In this document: positions 8,738 through 16,976 of the stretch, piece after piece
How positions within the stretch are numbered: position 1 is the stretch's first letter
How the letters are laid out: each line of letters opens with the position of its first letter
DNA from: Euryarchaeota archaeon
GTDB lineage: Archaea; Thermoplasmatota; SW-10-69-26; JACQPN01
Length of the DNA stretch: 64,000 nt
NCBI GenBank assembly: GCA_016207515.1
Contig: JACQPN010000023.1
Location: 1-64,000 of the forward strand
Direction: 5' to 3'
Translations under genes and position numbers: made by a program
The notes under the pieces: generated by a model
Told to the model about the DNA's origin: nothing
Seen by the model: only the letters and a program-made list of their open reading frames with translations
Databases searched by the model: none

Positions 8738-8852
8738 CGACGCCCCGGTTATGATGCGCCCGGTTTAAAGCCTACCGCGGCGCCTGCCGCTTCCCACACA
8801 TGGAGCGCGTGCCAGCACCGGTTCGAGGGTCCCACGTGACCTACGTGGGTCG

Positions 8853-8860
8853 TTTATAAG
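8853..8860 (+). promoter_or_regulatory. TATA-like box for the 8894 gene
   Basis: TTTATAAG is the only AT-rich block in this intergenic region. Its centre is about 38 bp before the TTG at 8894, giving a predicted transcription start near 8882. Confidence 0.5.
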
Positions 8861-8893
8861 GGTCGGCGGTGAGAATATGGCTGGGAAAGAAGA

Positions 8894-9484
8894 TTGGGAA
8901 GCCACGGTCCTCGTTTCGCGAATGCGGCGGCCCTGATAGCGGCGGTGGTCGTCGCCACCGTCTCCATGGGCTTTTTCATCTCCGAGGAGAGCCGCGACGA
9001 GTTCGTCGTGGCGGAAACGCCGAGCGCTGAAAGTGAGAACGGCGCCACCGATGGCTCGCTTATCATCCTCTCCGGCGAGGCGAGGCTTGCCGACCTCTCC
9101 TCGCCGGCCTCGAACCTCGTCGAAGCCCTGGCGTTCACGGTGGGGCCCGCCGGGGACCAGGCGGAGGTGGACCTTCGCCGATCGAGCGCTTCGCTACAGC
9201 ATGAGGGAAAGACTACGAGGTTCGAACTCTTGGGATCAACGACGGAAGGAGGGGGCAAGACGACCCCCCTCTCCGACCCCGACCGCTCTTTCGACACGGG
9301 GACTCTCAACGGGAAGGACGTGGTGAGCGTCGAGATAGACCTGAAAGCCCTCGGGGTCCACGTGGAGCGGGGCGAGGCGTTCACGTTCAGGATCGTCCTC
9401 GAAGATGGTCAGACCGCCGGCGAACGGTACCGGGTGCCCTTCCTTTCGATCCCCGGCGACGAAGTCCCGCTCGACAAGGCCTGA
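8894..9484 (+). CDS. Predicted secreted or membrane-anchored protein
   Basis: A 196-residue protein of unknown family. A single hydrophobic segment (AAALIAAVVVATVSMGFFI, residues about 11-29) precedes an acidic extracellular-type domain, so it is probably anchored at the N-terminus with the rest outside, in the manner of a pilin or archaellin-like subunit. No class III signal-peptide motif is clear. The only start in frame is TTG; an ATG at 8877 is in another frame and ends after 19 codons. Either the TTG is used or there is a small frameshift near the N-terminus. Confidence 0.55.
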   Translation: MGSHGPRFANAAALIAAVVVATVSMGFFISEESRDEFVVAETPSAESENGATDGSLIILSGEARLADLSSPASNLVEALAFTVGPAGDQAEVDLRRSSASLQHEGKTTRFELLGSTTEGGGKTTPLSDPDRSFDTGTLNGKDVVSVEIDLKALGVHVERGEAFTFRIVLEDGQTAGERYRVPFLSIPGDEVPLDKA

Positions 9485-9615
9485 CGGGCCCACGGCGGGA
9501 AGTCCTCGACTATCGCGCGTCGTGCAGATGACCGTTTTCGACGGCCCCCCCGTCGGGTCGTCTCTCGGCCGGTGGGTGGGACAAGTCGCCCGATCTCATC
9601 GCGCGGCTTACGCGA

Positions 9616-10923
9616 TCATGGCAGTTTGGGTAGGAACTCCCAGAACTTGTGCGCGGGAAGCCCCTCCTCGTAGCAGTAGTGGATGTTCTTGAAGCCCTTC
9701 CTGAACTCGGCGACGTCCGCCTTCACCTTCTGCGGCGGCGTCTTCTTCGCGACGACCTCGACGACGAAGTCGGCCACTTGTGACATGTCGTTCTCGCGCA
9801 TGCCAAGACGAGTGAGTTCCTGGGTGCCGAAGCGGATCCCGCTCGGGTTCATCGGCTTCTCGTCGCCGGGGATCATGTTCATGTTCGAGATCACGCCCGC
9901 ATCCTCAAGGTCTTTCGCGCAGGCCTTCCCACCGCCATGGATCTTCACGTCGACGAGGACCTGGTGCGAGGCCGTGAAGCCCCGCTTCTCGCAGAGCACC
10001 TTGATGCCGCGCTCGTGAAGCGCTTGGGCGAACGCTTGGCTGTTCTTGATTATCTGGTTTGCATACTGACTTCCGAACTCGATGTGCTCGGCCAACGCGA
10101 CGGCCTTGGCGGCCATCTGGTGAAGGTGATGGCTTGAGAGCGTCCCTGGGAACGATGCGGCGTCCAGTTTTTTCAGAAGCTGCTTGTTCGCTTCGACGGA
10201 ATCGTCGAGGTCCGAAAGCAGGATGCCGCCCGGGGGGCCCGGGAGGGTCTTGTGCGTCGAGGCCGAGATCCAGTCCGCGCCCTCGCGAAGCGGGTCCTGG
10301 AACTTCCCGCCGGCGATGAGCCCAAGCACGTGCGCGCCGTCGTACATCACCTTGGCACCCACCTCGTGCGCCGTGTCGGCGAGTCCTCCTTTGAGATCGT
10401 AAGGGAAGAGGAACGCGCTCGCCCCGAAGACCGCGACCTTCGGCCGAGTCTCCTTGATCACCTTTTTTGCCGCGTCCACGTCCACCGTCATGTCCTCGGG
10501 GTCGAACGGGTAGGTCGCAATCTTGAGGCCCCGAAGCCCCGCGGCGCCGAACCGGGCGTGGCTGATGTGGCCTCCGGACGCGGTGTCGAGGGCCGTTATC
10601 GTGTCGCCCGGTTCGCACGTCGCGAAGAACGAGGCGATGTTGCTCACGGTGCCGCTGATCGGACGCACGTCGGCGTAGCGGCAGCGGAACAGCTCGCGCG
10701 CGAGTCCGGTCGTCTTCGTCTCGACCTCGTCGACGAACTTCACGCCTTGGTAGTAGCGTCGGCCCGGATGCCCTTCGGCGTAGCGGTCGACGAAATCGGA
10801 GACCAGGAGTTGCCGCGCGAGAGGCGACATGACGTTCTCGCTGGCGATCATCGGCAGGCTCTCCGAAAACCACGCGTGATGCTTCCGGATGGAGGAGTAG
10901 ACTTCGACGACTTCGCGCCTCAA
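9616..10923 (-). CDS. glyA: Serine hydroxymethyltransferase
   Basis: A PLP enzyme that interconverts serine and glycine with a one-carbon pterin carrier. Motifs include ESLPMIASENV, RYAEGHPGRRYYQG, the PLP region VMYDGAHVLGLIAGG, the lysine site SASTHKTLPGPPGG (Schiff-base Lys) and GIRFGTQELTRLGM. It resembles archaeal GlyA more than the bacterial 417-residue form. I place the start at TTG 10923 (435 residues) because a TATA-like box (TATTTAT on the minus strand, 10956-10962) lies about 36 bp upstream and the residues before 10923 do not look conserved. An ATG at 11004 with a weak GAGG would add 27 residues. It serves the same folate pool as purN. Confidence 0.88.
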   Translation of the reverse strand: MRREVVEVYSSIRKHHAWFSESLPMIASENVMSPLARQLLVSDFVDRYAEGHPGRRYYQGVKFVDEVETKTTGLARELFRCRYADVRPISGTVSNIASFFATCEPGDTITALDTASGGHISHARFGAAGLRGLKIATYPFDPEDMTVDVDAAKKVIKETRPKVAVFGASAFLFPYDLKGGLADTAHEVGAKVMYDGAHVLGLIAGGKFQDPLREGADWISASTHKTLPGPPGGILLSDLDDSVEANKQLLKKLDAASFPGTLSSHHLHQMAAKAVALAEHIEFGSQYANQIIKNSQAFAQALHERGIKVLCEKRGFTASHQVLVDVKIHGGGKACAKDLEDAGVISNMNMIPGDEKPMNPSGIRFGTQELTRLGMRENDMSQVADFVVEVVAKKTPPQKVKADVAEFRKGFKNIHYCYEEGLPAHKFWEFLPKLP

Positions 10924-10955
10924 AGAGACACCCGACGCGTGAGCCGCGCCCGGCG

Positions 10956-10962
10956 ATAAATA
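10956..10962 (-). promoter_or_regulatory. TATA-like box for glyA
   Basis: TATTTAT on the minus strand, inside the N-terminal extension that an ATG start at 11004 would give. It argues for the shorter glyA protein starting at 10923. Confidence 0.45.
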
Positions 10963-11091
10963 GGGAACGGCATGCTTTCCGGTGTGGAAATAACCGGGAG
11001 GCATCGGAGTCCTCGTCGCTCGCCTCGGGTCTTCCCCTGGATCCGGGCCCCGTCCCTGCAGCCTCATCGCGTTTCTTGGGGCGCCCGCTTC

Positions 11092-11718
11092 TTACAGCGA
11101 GTGGCCCATCCGGCCCTTTTTCGTCCGGAGGTATCCGCGGTTCTCCTTGTTCGAGCGAGCGCGGATCCCGATGCGCTTCGAGACTTTCACGCCGTGCTTC
11201 TCCAGTTCGCCGACTTTCGCCGGGTTGTTGCTCATCAGGCGCACGGACTTCACGCCTTTCGAGCGCAGAAAGCACGCGGCGCAACTGTAATCGCGTAGAT
11301 CCGCCGCGAATCCGAGGAGCCGGTTCGCTTCGACGGTGTCGGCTCCCATGTCCTGGAGCTCGTAGGCCCGGATCTTGTTCACGATGCCGATGCCCCGTCC
11401 TTCCTGGCTCATGTAGAGGATGAGGCCCCGTCCTTCGCGCCTGATGCGGCGCATCGCGAGGCGTAGCTGGGGGCCGCAATCGCATCTTTTGGAGCCCAAT
11501 GCGTCGCCCGTGAGGCACTCGGAGTGGATGCGGACGAGAAGGTCCTTGGCGTTATTGAGCTGGCCAAGGTACAGCGCGACGTGTTCTTCGCCGATGACGG
11601 GGCAGCCGAAGGCCATGATGCGAAACGCGCCCTCTTCCGTCGGGAGCTCGGCGCTTCCGGTCACGTCGGGGTCGTCGCAACGCTCGTCGGCTATCAACCC
11701 GATGGCCTTGCGGTTCAC
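11092..11718 (-). CDS. ribA: GTP cyclohydrolase II
   Basis: A 208-residue enzyme that opens GTP to 2,5-diamino-6-ribosylamino-pyrimidinone 5'-phosphate, formate and pyrophosphate, the first riboflavin step. It has the zinc site ECLTGDALGSKRCDCGPQL (three Cys), YMSQEGRGIGIVNKIRAY with the catalytic Arg region, MSNNPAKVGELEKHGV and the basic tail. There is no DHBP synthase (RibB) domain. Most archaea use the unrelated ArfA enzyme, so this is the bacterial-type solution. It starts with GTG; a minus-strand TATA-like box at 11738-11749 is centred about 25 bp away, so the mRNA is probably leaderless. Confidence 0.92.
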   Translation of the reverse strand: MNRKAIGLIADERCDDPDVTGSAELPTEEGAFRIMAFGCPVIGEEHVALYLGQLNNAKDLLVRIHSECLTGDALGSKRCDCGPQLRLAMRRIRREGRGLILYMSQEGRGIGIVNKIRAYELQDMGADTVEANRLLGFAADLRDYSCAACFLRSKGVKSVRLMSNNPAKVGELEKHGVKVSKRIGIRARSNKENRGYLRTKKGRMGHSL

Positions 11719-11737
11719 GGTTTCAGATTCAGCGGCC

Positions 11738-11749
11738 TCTATTTTTAGG
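11738..11749 (-). promoter_or_regulatory. TATA-like box for ribA
   Basis: CCTAAAAATAGA on the minus strand, centred about 25 bp upstream of the ribA GTG. Confidence 0.55.
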
Positions 11750-11965
11750 CTTTGCCATTTTTGGGGAGTTACGCCATATTGAGTAGGGCCCGGTTTCCGG
11801 AGTTTCGTGCCAGATTCGCGGCGTCACGCGGCTCGCTGCAAGGCCGCCTTCCGTCAGGTTCTGCTGCCGTCTCCGCTCCTCATACGCTTTAAATACGGGA
11901 AGTGGATTGGTGGGTCGCTTCCGGGCCAAGGCGGCGACTTTTCGCCAAGCGGTTTCCGGTTTGCA

Positions 11966-12039
11966 GGGCTCGTAGCTTAGCTAGGTAGAGTACTCGGCTC
12001 TTAACCGAGGTGTCATGGGTTCAAATCCCATCGAGCCCG
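11966..12039 (+). tRNA. tRNA-Lys (CTT anticodon)
   Basis: A full cloverleaf can be drawn. The acceptor stem is GGGCTCG/CGAGCCC, the D-arm GCTT...GAGT, the anticodon stem CTCGG/CCGAG with loop CTCTTAA (anticodon CTT), and the T-arm ATGGG-TTCAAAT-CCCAT, with discriminator G at 12039. There is no intron and no encoded CCA. A TATA-like block (ctttaaatac, about 11887-11896) lies 70 bp upstream, farther than usual, so a short leader is possible. A small hairpin (GGCGA-CTTT-TCGCC) lies just upstream. The gene is followed directly by a hairpin array. Confidence 0.95.
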
Positions 12040-12290
12040 TCGACCGGTCCCCAACGGTCCCTCGGTCGACGGCATGGTGACGTGGCGCGTGTGCGCCGAT
12101 GTCACCGCAGCCCGTCGACGGGGCCCCAACGGTCTACACCGTCGACGGCGAGATGACGAGGCCCGAAGGCCGAAGTCATCGAAGCCGCCACTTGGGCGCT
12201 GAAGCGCGACGGCAGCGGGTCAAGTGGACGAGGGCGCAGCCCGAATCCACGATGACCCGAGCCTTCGCCGCGCGAAGGCGAGCGTCCTTT
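12040..12290 (+). ncRNA. Tandem hairpin array after tRNA-Lys, candidate structured RNA
   Basis: No credible protein is encoded here. The DNA is a chain of hairpins: GTCGACCG/CGGTCGAC (12039-12070); GGTGAC/GTCACC enclosing GGCGC/GCGCC (12076-12106); CCGTCGACGG with itself (12112-12148); GATGAC/GTCATC enclosing GGCC-CGAA-GGCC (12152-12180); CCACTTG/CAAGTGG (12188-12227); GTGGA/TCCAC enclosing GGGC/GCCC (12224-12250); and GCCTTCGC/GCGAAGGC (12261-12279) with an outer GAC/GTC. The first two and next two hairpins form two 75-bp tandem copies (from 12039 and 12114) that differ by compensating changes, for example GGTGAC/GTCACC versus GATGAC/GTCATC. Three inner loops are tandem GA/GA. Read-through from tRNA-Lys would transcribe it. 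Confidence 0.55.
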
Positions 12291-12329
12291 CCCGTCGTGT
12301 CCGCGCGTACATACAAGTACCTATATTTG

Positions 12330-13031
12330 TCACACCGCTCTCTTCAGCATCGTAAAAGCCGTCAACGCGATGACAATCGCCGCCGCCAGGTTCAGCGCCA
12401 CGAACACGCCGCCGACCTCGACGCCCCCCATGTAGACAGCGACGTAATTGAAAGCGCCGTGGAGGATGACCGCGACTGCGTAGAAGGGAAGGAACCCCGC
12501 CGTGAAGCCAAGGCCCGTCTTATGCCATTTCCAAAGCCCGACCGCGGCGATCGCCGAGGCGGTCGCGTGGATGAGCATGCTCGTGTACGCCCGCACGAGC
12601 ACCGTCGCAAGGTAAGCGATTATGCCGTCCGTGGCGAGCGCCTGCACCTGGTAGAGAAGGTTCTCGGTCGCAGCGAATCCAAGTCCCGCGGCGGCACCGG
12701 CGGCAAGCGCATGCCGCCCCGACCGCATCCAACCGATCGCCAGGGCGGCGGCCATGACTTTTGCGGCTTCCTCCACGACCGGCGCCACCAGTATCGCGCC
12801 CGCGAAATCGGCGTCGACTTGGAAGAGCGCGACGGCGAGCGGGATGAATGCGACGTTGAACGCGATGGCCAGGAACGCGGACCCGAGCGCCGCCGCAAGG
12901 AGGACGGACCCGAGGACCATCCAGTCGAAGACGCCGCCCCGGCGTTCCCTGTGTATCTGGCCGAGGAAGTAGAACGCGGGGGCGAACGCGAGGAGGACTA
13001 TGAGCCATAGCGTGAAGTCCTCCGCGGCCAC
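12330..13031 (-). CDS. PrsW-family membrane metalloprotease-like protein
   Basis: A 233-residue polytopic protein with about eight hydrophobic segments. The family motifs are visible: VAPVVEEAAKVMA (EExxK) near residue 85, LGFAATENLLY near 116, HATASAIAAVGLW near 153 and LHGAFNYVAVYM near 189. PrsW relatives cleave membrane-bound anti-sigma factors in Bacillus. In archaea the substrate is unknown, so only membrane protease activity is inferred. The gene is divergent from coaBC; its 3' side faces the hairpin array. Confidence 0.82.
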   Translation of the reverse strand: MAAEDFTLWLIVLLAFAPAFYFLGQIHRERRGGVFDWMVLGSVLLAAALGSAFLAIAFNVAFIPLAVALFQVDADFAGAILVAPVVEEAAKVMAAALAIGWMRSGRHALAAGAAAGLGFAATENLLYQVQALATDGIIAYLATVLVRAYTSMLIHATASAIAAVGLWKWHKTGLGFTAGFLPFYAVAVILHGAFNYVAVYMGGVEVGGVFVALNLAAAIVIALTAFTMLKRAV

Positions 13032-13114
13032 GCGCTCTCAATCGCGGCGGTCCCCATTAAACCGATTGACGCGGCACACCCTGCCGGCGGGGCGACCGCA
13101 GCGTCCACCGATTT

Positions 13115-13124
13115 CTATTAGTAA
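13115..13124 (+). promoter_or_regulatory. TATA-like box for coaBC
   Basis: CTATTAGTAA, centred about 28 bp before the ATG at 13147. It selects that ATG over the GTG at 13138. Confidence 0.5.
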
Positions 13125-13146
13125 TCGGCAATAGATAGTGAGCCCC

Positions 13147-14334
13147 ATGCACCCGTCGCAGGCGATACTCGCCTCGAAATCGGACCGACTCGTCGGCAAG
13201 ACGGTCGTCCTCGGGGTCACCGGAAGCATCGCGGCCGTCGAGAGCGTGAAATTGGCGCGGGAGCTCATCCGGCACGGGGCGGTCGTGATCCCCGTGATGA
13301 GCCCCGAAGCGTGCCGTATCGTCCACCCGAACGCCCTCGAGTTCGCAAGCGGCCGCACGCCAGTGACGGAACTTACCGGCGCAACAGAGCACGTGACCTT
13401 GATGAGGGCCGGCGCCGGGGCCGATCTGCTCCTCATCGCCCCCGTGACCGCCAACACCATCGGCAAGATCGTGCACGGCGTCGACGACACGCCTGTCACG
13501 ACATTCGCGTCGGTCGCGCTCAAATCAAAACCGGTGATACTCGCGCCCGCGATGCACGAGGCCATGCTCGAGAACCCGTTCGTCAAGGAGAACGTCGAGA
13601 GGCTTCGCTCGGCCGGCGTCGAGGTGCTGGAGTCCCACATGGACGAGGGGAAGGCGAAGCTCCTCGACGTCGAACTCATCGTAGAGGCCGTGCTACGACG
13701 ACTCGGTGATTGGAGCCTCAAGGCAAAACGAGTGCTCGTCGTCGCGGGTGGTACCGAGGAACCGATAGACGCGGTCCGCTCGGTCACGAACAATTCTACG
13801 GGCTCGACGGGGCGGCAGATCGCGCTCGAGGCCTATCGACGCGGCGCCGAGGTGACCCTCTGGATGGGGCGCGGCCTCGACCCGGTGTTGCCAAGCGACG
13901 TTTCCGTCAGCCGTTTCAAGACGACGGCGGAACTCGTCTCTCTTGCGCCCCGGGCGAAGGGCTTCCACCAAGTCATCGTCCCCGCGGCCGTTTCCGATTA
14001 CGCTCCGACGCCTCGCGACGGCAAGATCCAAGCGGGCGAAAGGGAGCTGACACTGATCCTCACCAAGACGCCGAAATTCGTCGACGAACTCCGTCGACAC
14101 TTCTCCGGCCCCCTGGTCGTTTTCAAGGCCGAGGCAGGACTCGACCGACGCTCGCTCGAAAAACGCGCCCGCGAGACGCTCGAACGCACGAATGCCGTCC
14201 TCGCCGTCGCAAACGACGTGGGCGACGTGGAGCGGGATGCGACGAAGGCGCTCCTCGTGGAGAAGGGCGGGGCCGTCGAGTTCACGGGGACGAAAAGTGA
14301 ACTCGCCTGCAAGATACTGGACCGGCTGCGGTGA
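13147..14334 (+). CDS. coaBC: Phosphopantothenoylcysteine decarboxylase / phosphopantothenate-cysteine ligase
   Basis: A 395-residue bifunctional CoA-synthesis enzyme. The N-terminal flavoprotein domain (CoaC) begins KTVVLGVTGSIAAVESVKLA, with the active-site region LLIAPVTANTIGKIVHG and LAPAMHEAMLENP. The C-terminal ligase domain (CoaB) starts at about residue 190 with VLVVAGGTEEPIDAVRSVTN and includes AAVSDYAP and ILTKTPK. It couples cysteine to 4'-phosphopantothenate and decarboxylates the product to 4'-phosphopantetheine. Pantoate kinase follows 4 bp downstream, so the two form a CoA operon. The start is the ATG that fits the upstream TATA-like box. Confidence 0.93.
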   Translation: MHPSQAILASKSDRLVGKTVVLGVTGSIAAVESVKLARELIRHGAVVIPVMSPEACRIVHPNALEFASGRTPVTELTGATEHVTLMRAGAGADLLLIAPVTANTIGKIVHGVDDTPVTTFASVALKSKPVILAPAMHEAMLENPFVKENVERLRSAGVEVLESHMDEGKAKLLDVELIVEAVLRRLGDWSLKAKRVLVVAGGTEEPIDAVRSVTNNSTGSTGRQIALEAYRRGAEVTLWMGRGLDPVLPSDVSVSRFKTTAELVSLAPRAKGFHQVIVPAAVSDYAPTPRDGKIQAGERELTLILTKTPKFVDELRRHFSGPLVVFKAEAGLDRRSLEKRARETLERTNAVLAVANDVGDVERDATKALLVEKGGAVEFTGTKSELACKILDRLR

Positions 14335-14338
14335 CGCG

Positions 14339-15232
14339 ATGATTGAAGGCGCTGCGTTCGCTCCCGGCCACGCGTCGGGCATTTTCCAGATATTCGACTC
14401 CGCTCCCGATCCCGCGCGACGGGGTTCGCGAGGGTGCGGGGCCTGCTTTTCGCTCGGGGCACGGACACACGTCTCCGTCGAGAACGCGACGACGCAGGAG
14501 ATCCGCGTGACCCTCGATGGCGAACCGTCGGAGGCGCCCGTGACCAAGACGGCGGTCCGCAACCTCATCGGCAAGTCGCCTTTGACGGTGGAGGTGACGA
14601 CCGTCCTTGATCTTCCCGTATCGCAGGGTTTCGGAATGTCAGCCGCCGGCGCGCTCTCGACGACGCTCGCCTTGGCCAAGGCCGTCGGGCTCACGAGGAC
14701 GGACGCGGTGCACGCGGCGCACGAGGCGGAGGTGACGCTTCGCACTGGGCTTGGCGACGTGGTCGCCGCAACGCAAGGAGGGCTCGAGATGCGAAAGAAG
14801 CCGGGCCTTCCGCCATACGGAGCCGTGGACATCATCCCGTTCGACGGCGAGTTCGTGCTGGCGGTGGTCGGCGGCGAACTCCAGACGCGCGGCGTCCTTT
14901 CGAACCCCAAGATGCGTCTCGCCGTGAACGCGGCCGCGGAAAAGCACCTCGGGACGCTCTTCGATTCGCCCTCTATCGAGAACTTTTTTCGCCTCTCGAA
15001 GGCATTTGCCAGGGATTCGGGGTTACTCACGCCGATACTAAGGGAGGCGATAACGTCGGTCGAAGAGGCGCACGGGTGGGCGACGATGAGCATGCTCGGC
15101 AACAGCATATTCGCGGTCGGGCCCACCGAACGCGTGAGGGCCGCGCTCGAAAGTTTCGGCACGACCTACGTGACTGACGTCGACACGCGGGGAGCGCGGG
15201 TCGTCACGGAGATCGTGAGACCGCAGCTATGA
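14339..15232 (+). CDS. Pantoate kinase
   Basis: A 297-residue GHMP-superfamily kinase of the archaea-specific type that phosphorylates pantoate before condensation with beta-alanine. The N-terminal AFAPGHASGIFQIFDS is diagnostic, followed by the glycine-rich ATP motif LPVSQGFGMSAAGALSTTLA near residue 96 and the C-terminal MLGNSIFAVG. This replaces bacterial pantothenate synthetase and kinase and is strong evidence for an archaeal host. The ATG lies 4 bp after the coaBC stop, so the two are very likely cotranscribed. The phosphopantothenate synthetase partner is not in the window. Confidence 0.92.
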   Translation: MIEGAAFAPGHASGIFQIFDSAPDPARRGSRGCGACFSLGARTHVSVENATTQEIRVTLDGEPSEAPVTKTAVRNLIGKSPLTVEVTTVLDLPVSQGFGMSAAGALSTTLALAKAVGLTRTDAVHAAHEAEVTLRTGLGDVVAATQGGLEMRKKPGLPPYGAVDIIPFDGEFVLAVVGGELQTRGVLSNPKMRLAVNAAAEKHLGTLFDSPSIENFFRLSKAFARDSGLLTPILREAITSVEEAHGWATMSMLGNSIFAVGPTERVRAALESFGTTYVTDVDTRGARVVTEIVRPQL

Positions 15233-15292
15233 GCCGCCGGTCTCGGCGACGCCGTTCGTGCGCCGGGTCTTGCCGGGATCGGCCGCTCGCCT

Positions 15293-15721
15293 CTACCGTT
15301 TGGGTCGGTTCTCCTTCCGGATCACGAGTTTCAAGCCCGACCAGGCCTCGTCGACGGCGCACACCTTGACGTCGACGAGCCCCAAGGGGAGGGCGACGTC
15401 GCGGACCACGTCCTCGGTCACGTCGGTCTCGACACCCGAGGCTTTCTTGGGCCACGAGACCCAAATGGGCGCCTCCGGCCGGATGACGCGCATGAGGCGC
15501 GGGAGGGCCGCCGCGAGGCGGGCTCGCCTCGAAACGAAAACATGGACGAGGTCGAGATTCTCTGCGGGGCGCGTCAACACTTGGACATCGGGCGGGAGTT
15601 TCCCCAAGGCCCGCCTGAAACCCGCCGGTTCGTCGACGAACATTATCCGGTGCCCGGGCTTCACCCCCAGTTTCTCAGGCAACGATCTCTTCGAGTAACC
15701 TGCCAGGAACATCGGGAGCAT
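15293..15721 (-). CDS. DUF3052-like protein
   Basis: A 142-residue cytoplasmic protein whose start, LAGYSKRSLPEKLGVKPGHR, and the later RVIRPEAPIWVSWPKKAS match the small DUF3052 family, whose fold resembles methyltransferase-like Rossmann domains without clear SAM residues. Function is unknown. Starts at 15721 or at the ATG at 15712 are both possible. It stands alone between the CoA operon (convergent) and a lipoprotein gene on the same strand. Confidence 0.7.
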   Translation of the reverse strand: MLPMFLAGYSKRSLPEKLGVKPGHRIMFVDEPAGFRRALGKLPPDVQVLTRPAENLDLVHVFVSRRARLAAALPRLMRVIRPEAPIWVSWPKKASGVETDVTEDVVRDVALPLGLVDVKVCAVDEAWSGLKLVIRKENRPKR

Positions 15722-15789
15722 GTCTCGAACGCCTTGGATCGTGAAAAGCCCGCTATGATGTAACTTCTGCGCTCGCGGCGTGGAGGTCC

Positions 15790-16812
15790 CTACGGGCCGA
15801 CGAGCTCGACTTTCAGCACCTTGTACGCGATCCCCTCAGCGCCCGCGAAGCCGGGCCCCACGACCACATGTTGAAGCTGCCAGTCCCCAGCCACTTTGTC
15901 ATGTGCCTTCGTCACCACCTTGAACGGGCCAGGTTCCGGGGTGGCCATTGATGCTTCGAAAACGGTCCCGTCCGGTGCCGTGACTTTTTCGCCCATGTAG
16001 CCGATTGCAATGGGCGACGGACCCGCGATCGCAAAAATCAGCACGAAGGAGGCCCGGTCGTACCCGGCTCTCACACTGATCGTGTCGACAGGCGCGGCTG
16101 GGCCGTTCTCACGGTTCAAAGCACCGCCGAGCCGCCCATGCTGGAAAATGAGGTCTTGGGCGTAAGGGACCGCGACTTTACCCTGGAAACCGTGGCCGCG
16201 CGCGATCACCTGGAACTCGGCGTAGGTCTCGTGTTGGAACCTCGTCACCTCGCCTGCCGCCGCGTCGTACGTAAGGACGAAATGGTCACTCGCCCCGGTG
16301 AACTCCACTTCCGCCGTGGTCGCCGAGACCGAGATGACTTCGGCATCCACGGGGCGCGCTTCGAACGCGGTCTTCCACGTGTCGCCTAGGGTGAGCGGGA
16401 ACTTCAACGGGTGGAACGGCGCGTCGTGCATGTCGAACGAAAGATCGGATTGCGACACCTCGCCTAGACCTGGAAGGTGCAAGACGAGGAGCTCGTCCGA
16501 GAACTCCTTCTCGGGCGACCCGACCATGTAATGCGAGTCCATCACGGCCGCGACGACGCGCGTCGTCTCGTAGCGGCCACCGAAGACGTCGGTGACGCGG
16601 ATCCGCCACCAGTCCCCGACCCGAAAGACCGGCGGCGACGCCGTGGACGGGACCTCGTCGGGCACGTCCGGTGCCTCGGGCCGCGATTCGTCCGTCCCTT
16701 GCGTGTCCACGTCAAACGAGGTGGTCGCAACGTCCGACGGCCCCGTAGGAGTCGCACAGCCGGCAAGAAGCATCGCTAGCACGAGACCCAACGTGCCTCG
16801 CCGGTTCCTCAT
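15790..16812 (-). CDS. Predicted lipoprotein, function unknown
   Basis: A 340-residue exported protein. The N-terminus MRNRRG is followed by the hydrophobic LGLVLAMLLAGCATPTG with a lipobox-like LLAGC, so Cys near residue 20 is the likely lipid anchor. A Thr/Asp/Glu/Pro-rich linker to about residue 60 leads to a beta-rich domain beginning FRVGDWWRIRVTDVF. The frame stays open upstream to 16974, but the signal peptide fixes the start at 16812. The family is unknown. It is divergent from the M61 peptidase gene, with 164 bp between the two starts. Confidence 0.75.
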   Translation of the reverse strand: MRNRRGTLGLVLAMLLAGCATPTGPSDVATTSFDVDTQGTDESRPEAPDVPDEVPSTASPPVFRVGDWWRIRVTDVFGGRYETTRVVAAVMDSHYMVGSPEKEFSDELLVLHLPGLGEVSQSDLSFDMHDAPFHPLKFPLTLGDTWKTAFEARPVDAEVISVSATTAEVEFTGASDHFVLTYDAAAGEVTRFQHETYAEFQVIARGHGFQGKVAVPYAQDLIFQHGRLGGALNRENGPAAPVDTISVRAGYDRASFVLIFAIAGPSPIAIGYMGEKVTAPDGTVFEASMATPEPGPFKVVTKAHDKVAGDWQLQHVVVGPGFAGAEGIAYKVLKVELVGP

Positions 16813-16976
16813 CTTTTTCCGACTCGTCGGTGGATACATAATCCTTATGGGTCCCCAGGCATTCGGGCCGCCCCGGGGTGCGTGGGATGGTGCATTCCAG
16901 GTCGCCCGATGGTCGGCCCCGCGCGGTCTCTTTTTCCTCACTGGGCCGTTCGCCACCATTTTGTAGGCGCCCACGT

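Noticed and set aside
8877-8936. ATG at 8877 as start of the secreted-protein gene
   Set aside because: It is in a different frame and stops after 19 codons; only a frameshift would make it the start.
9905-11518. A 537-codon minus-strand frame overlapping glyA and ribA
   Set aside because: It is Arg-rich low-complexity translation of both genes in another frame.
12040-12290. CRISPR array
   Set aside because: Repeats are not identical, spacers are not uniform and no cas genes are present.
12099-13010. A 303-codon plus-strand frame across the hairpin array and PrsW gene
   Set aside because: The PrsW motifs are on the opposite strand, and the first part is hairpin DNA with no protein-like composition.
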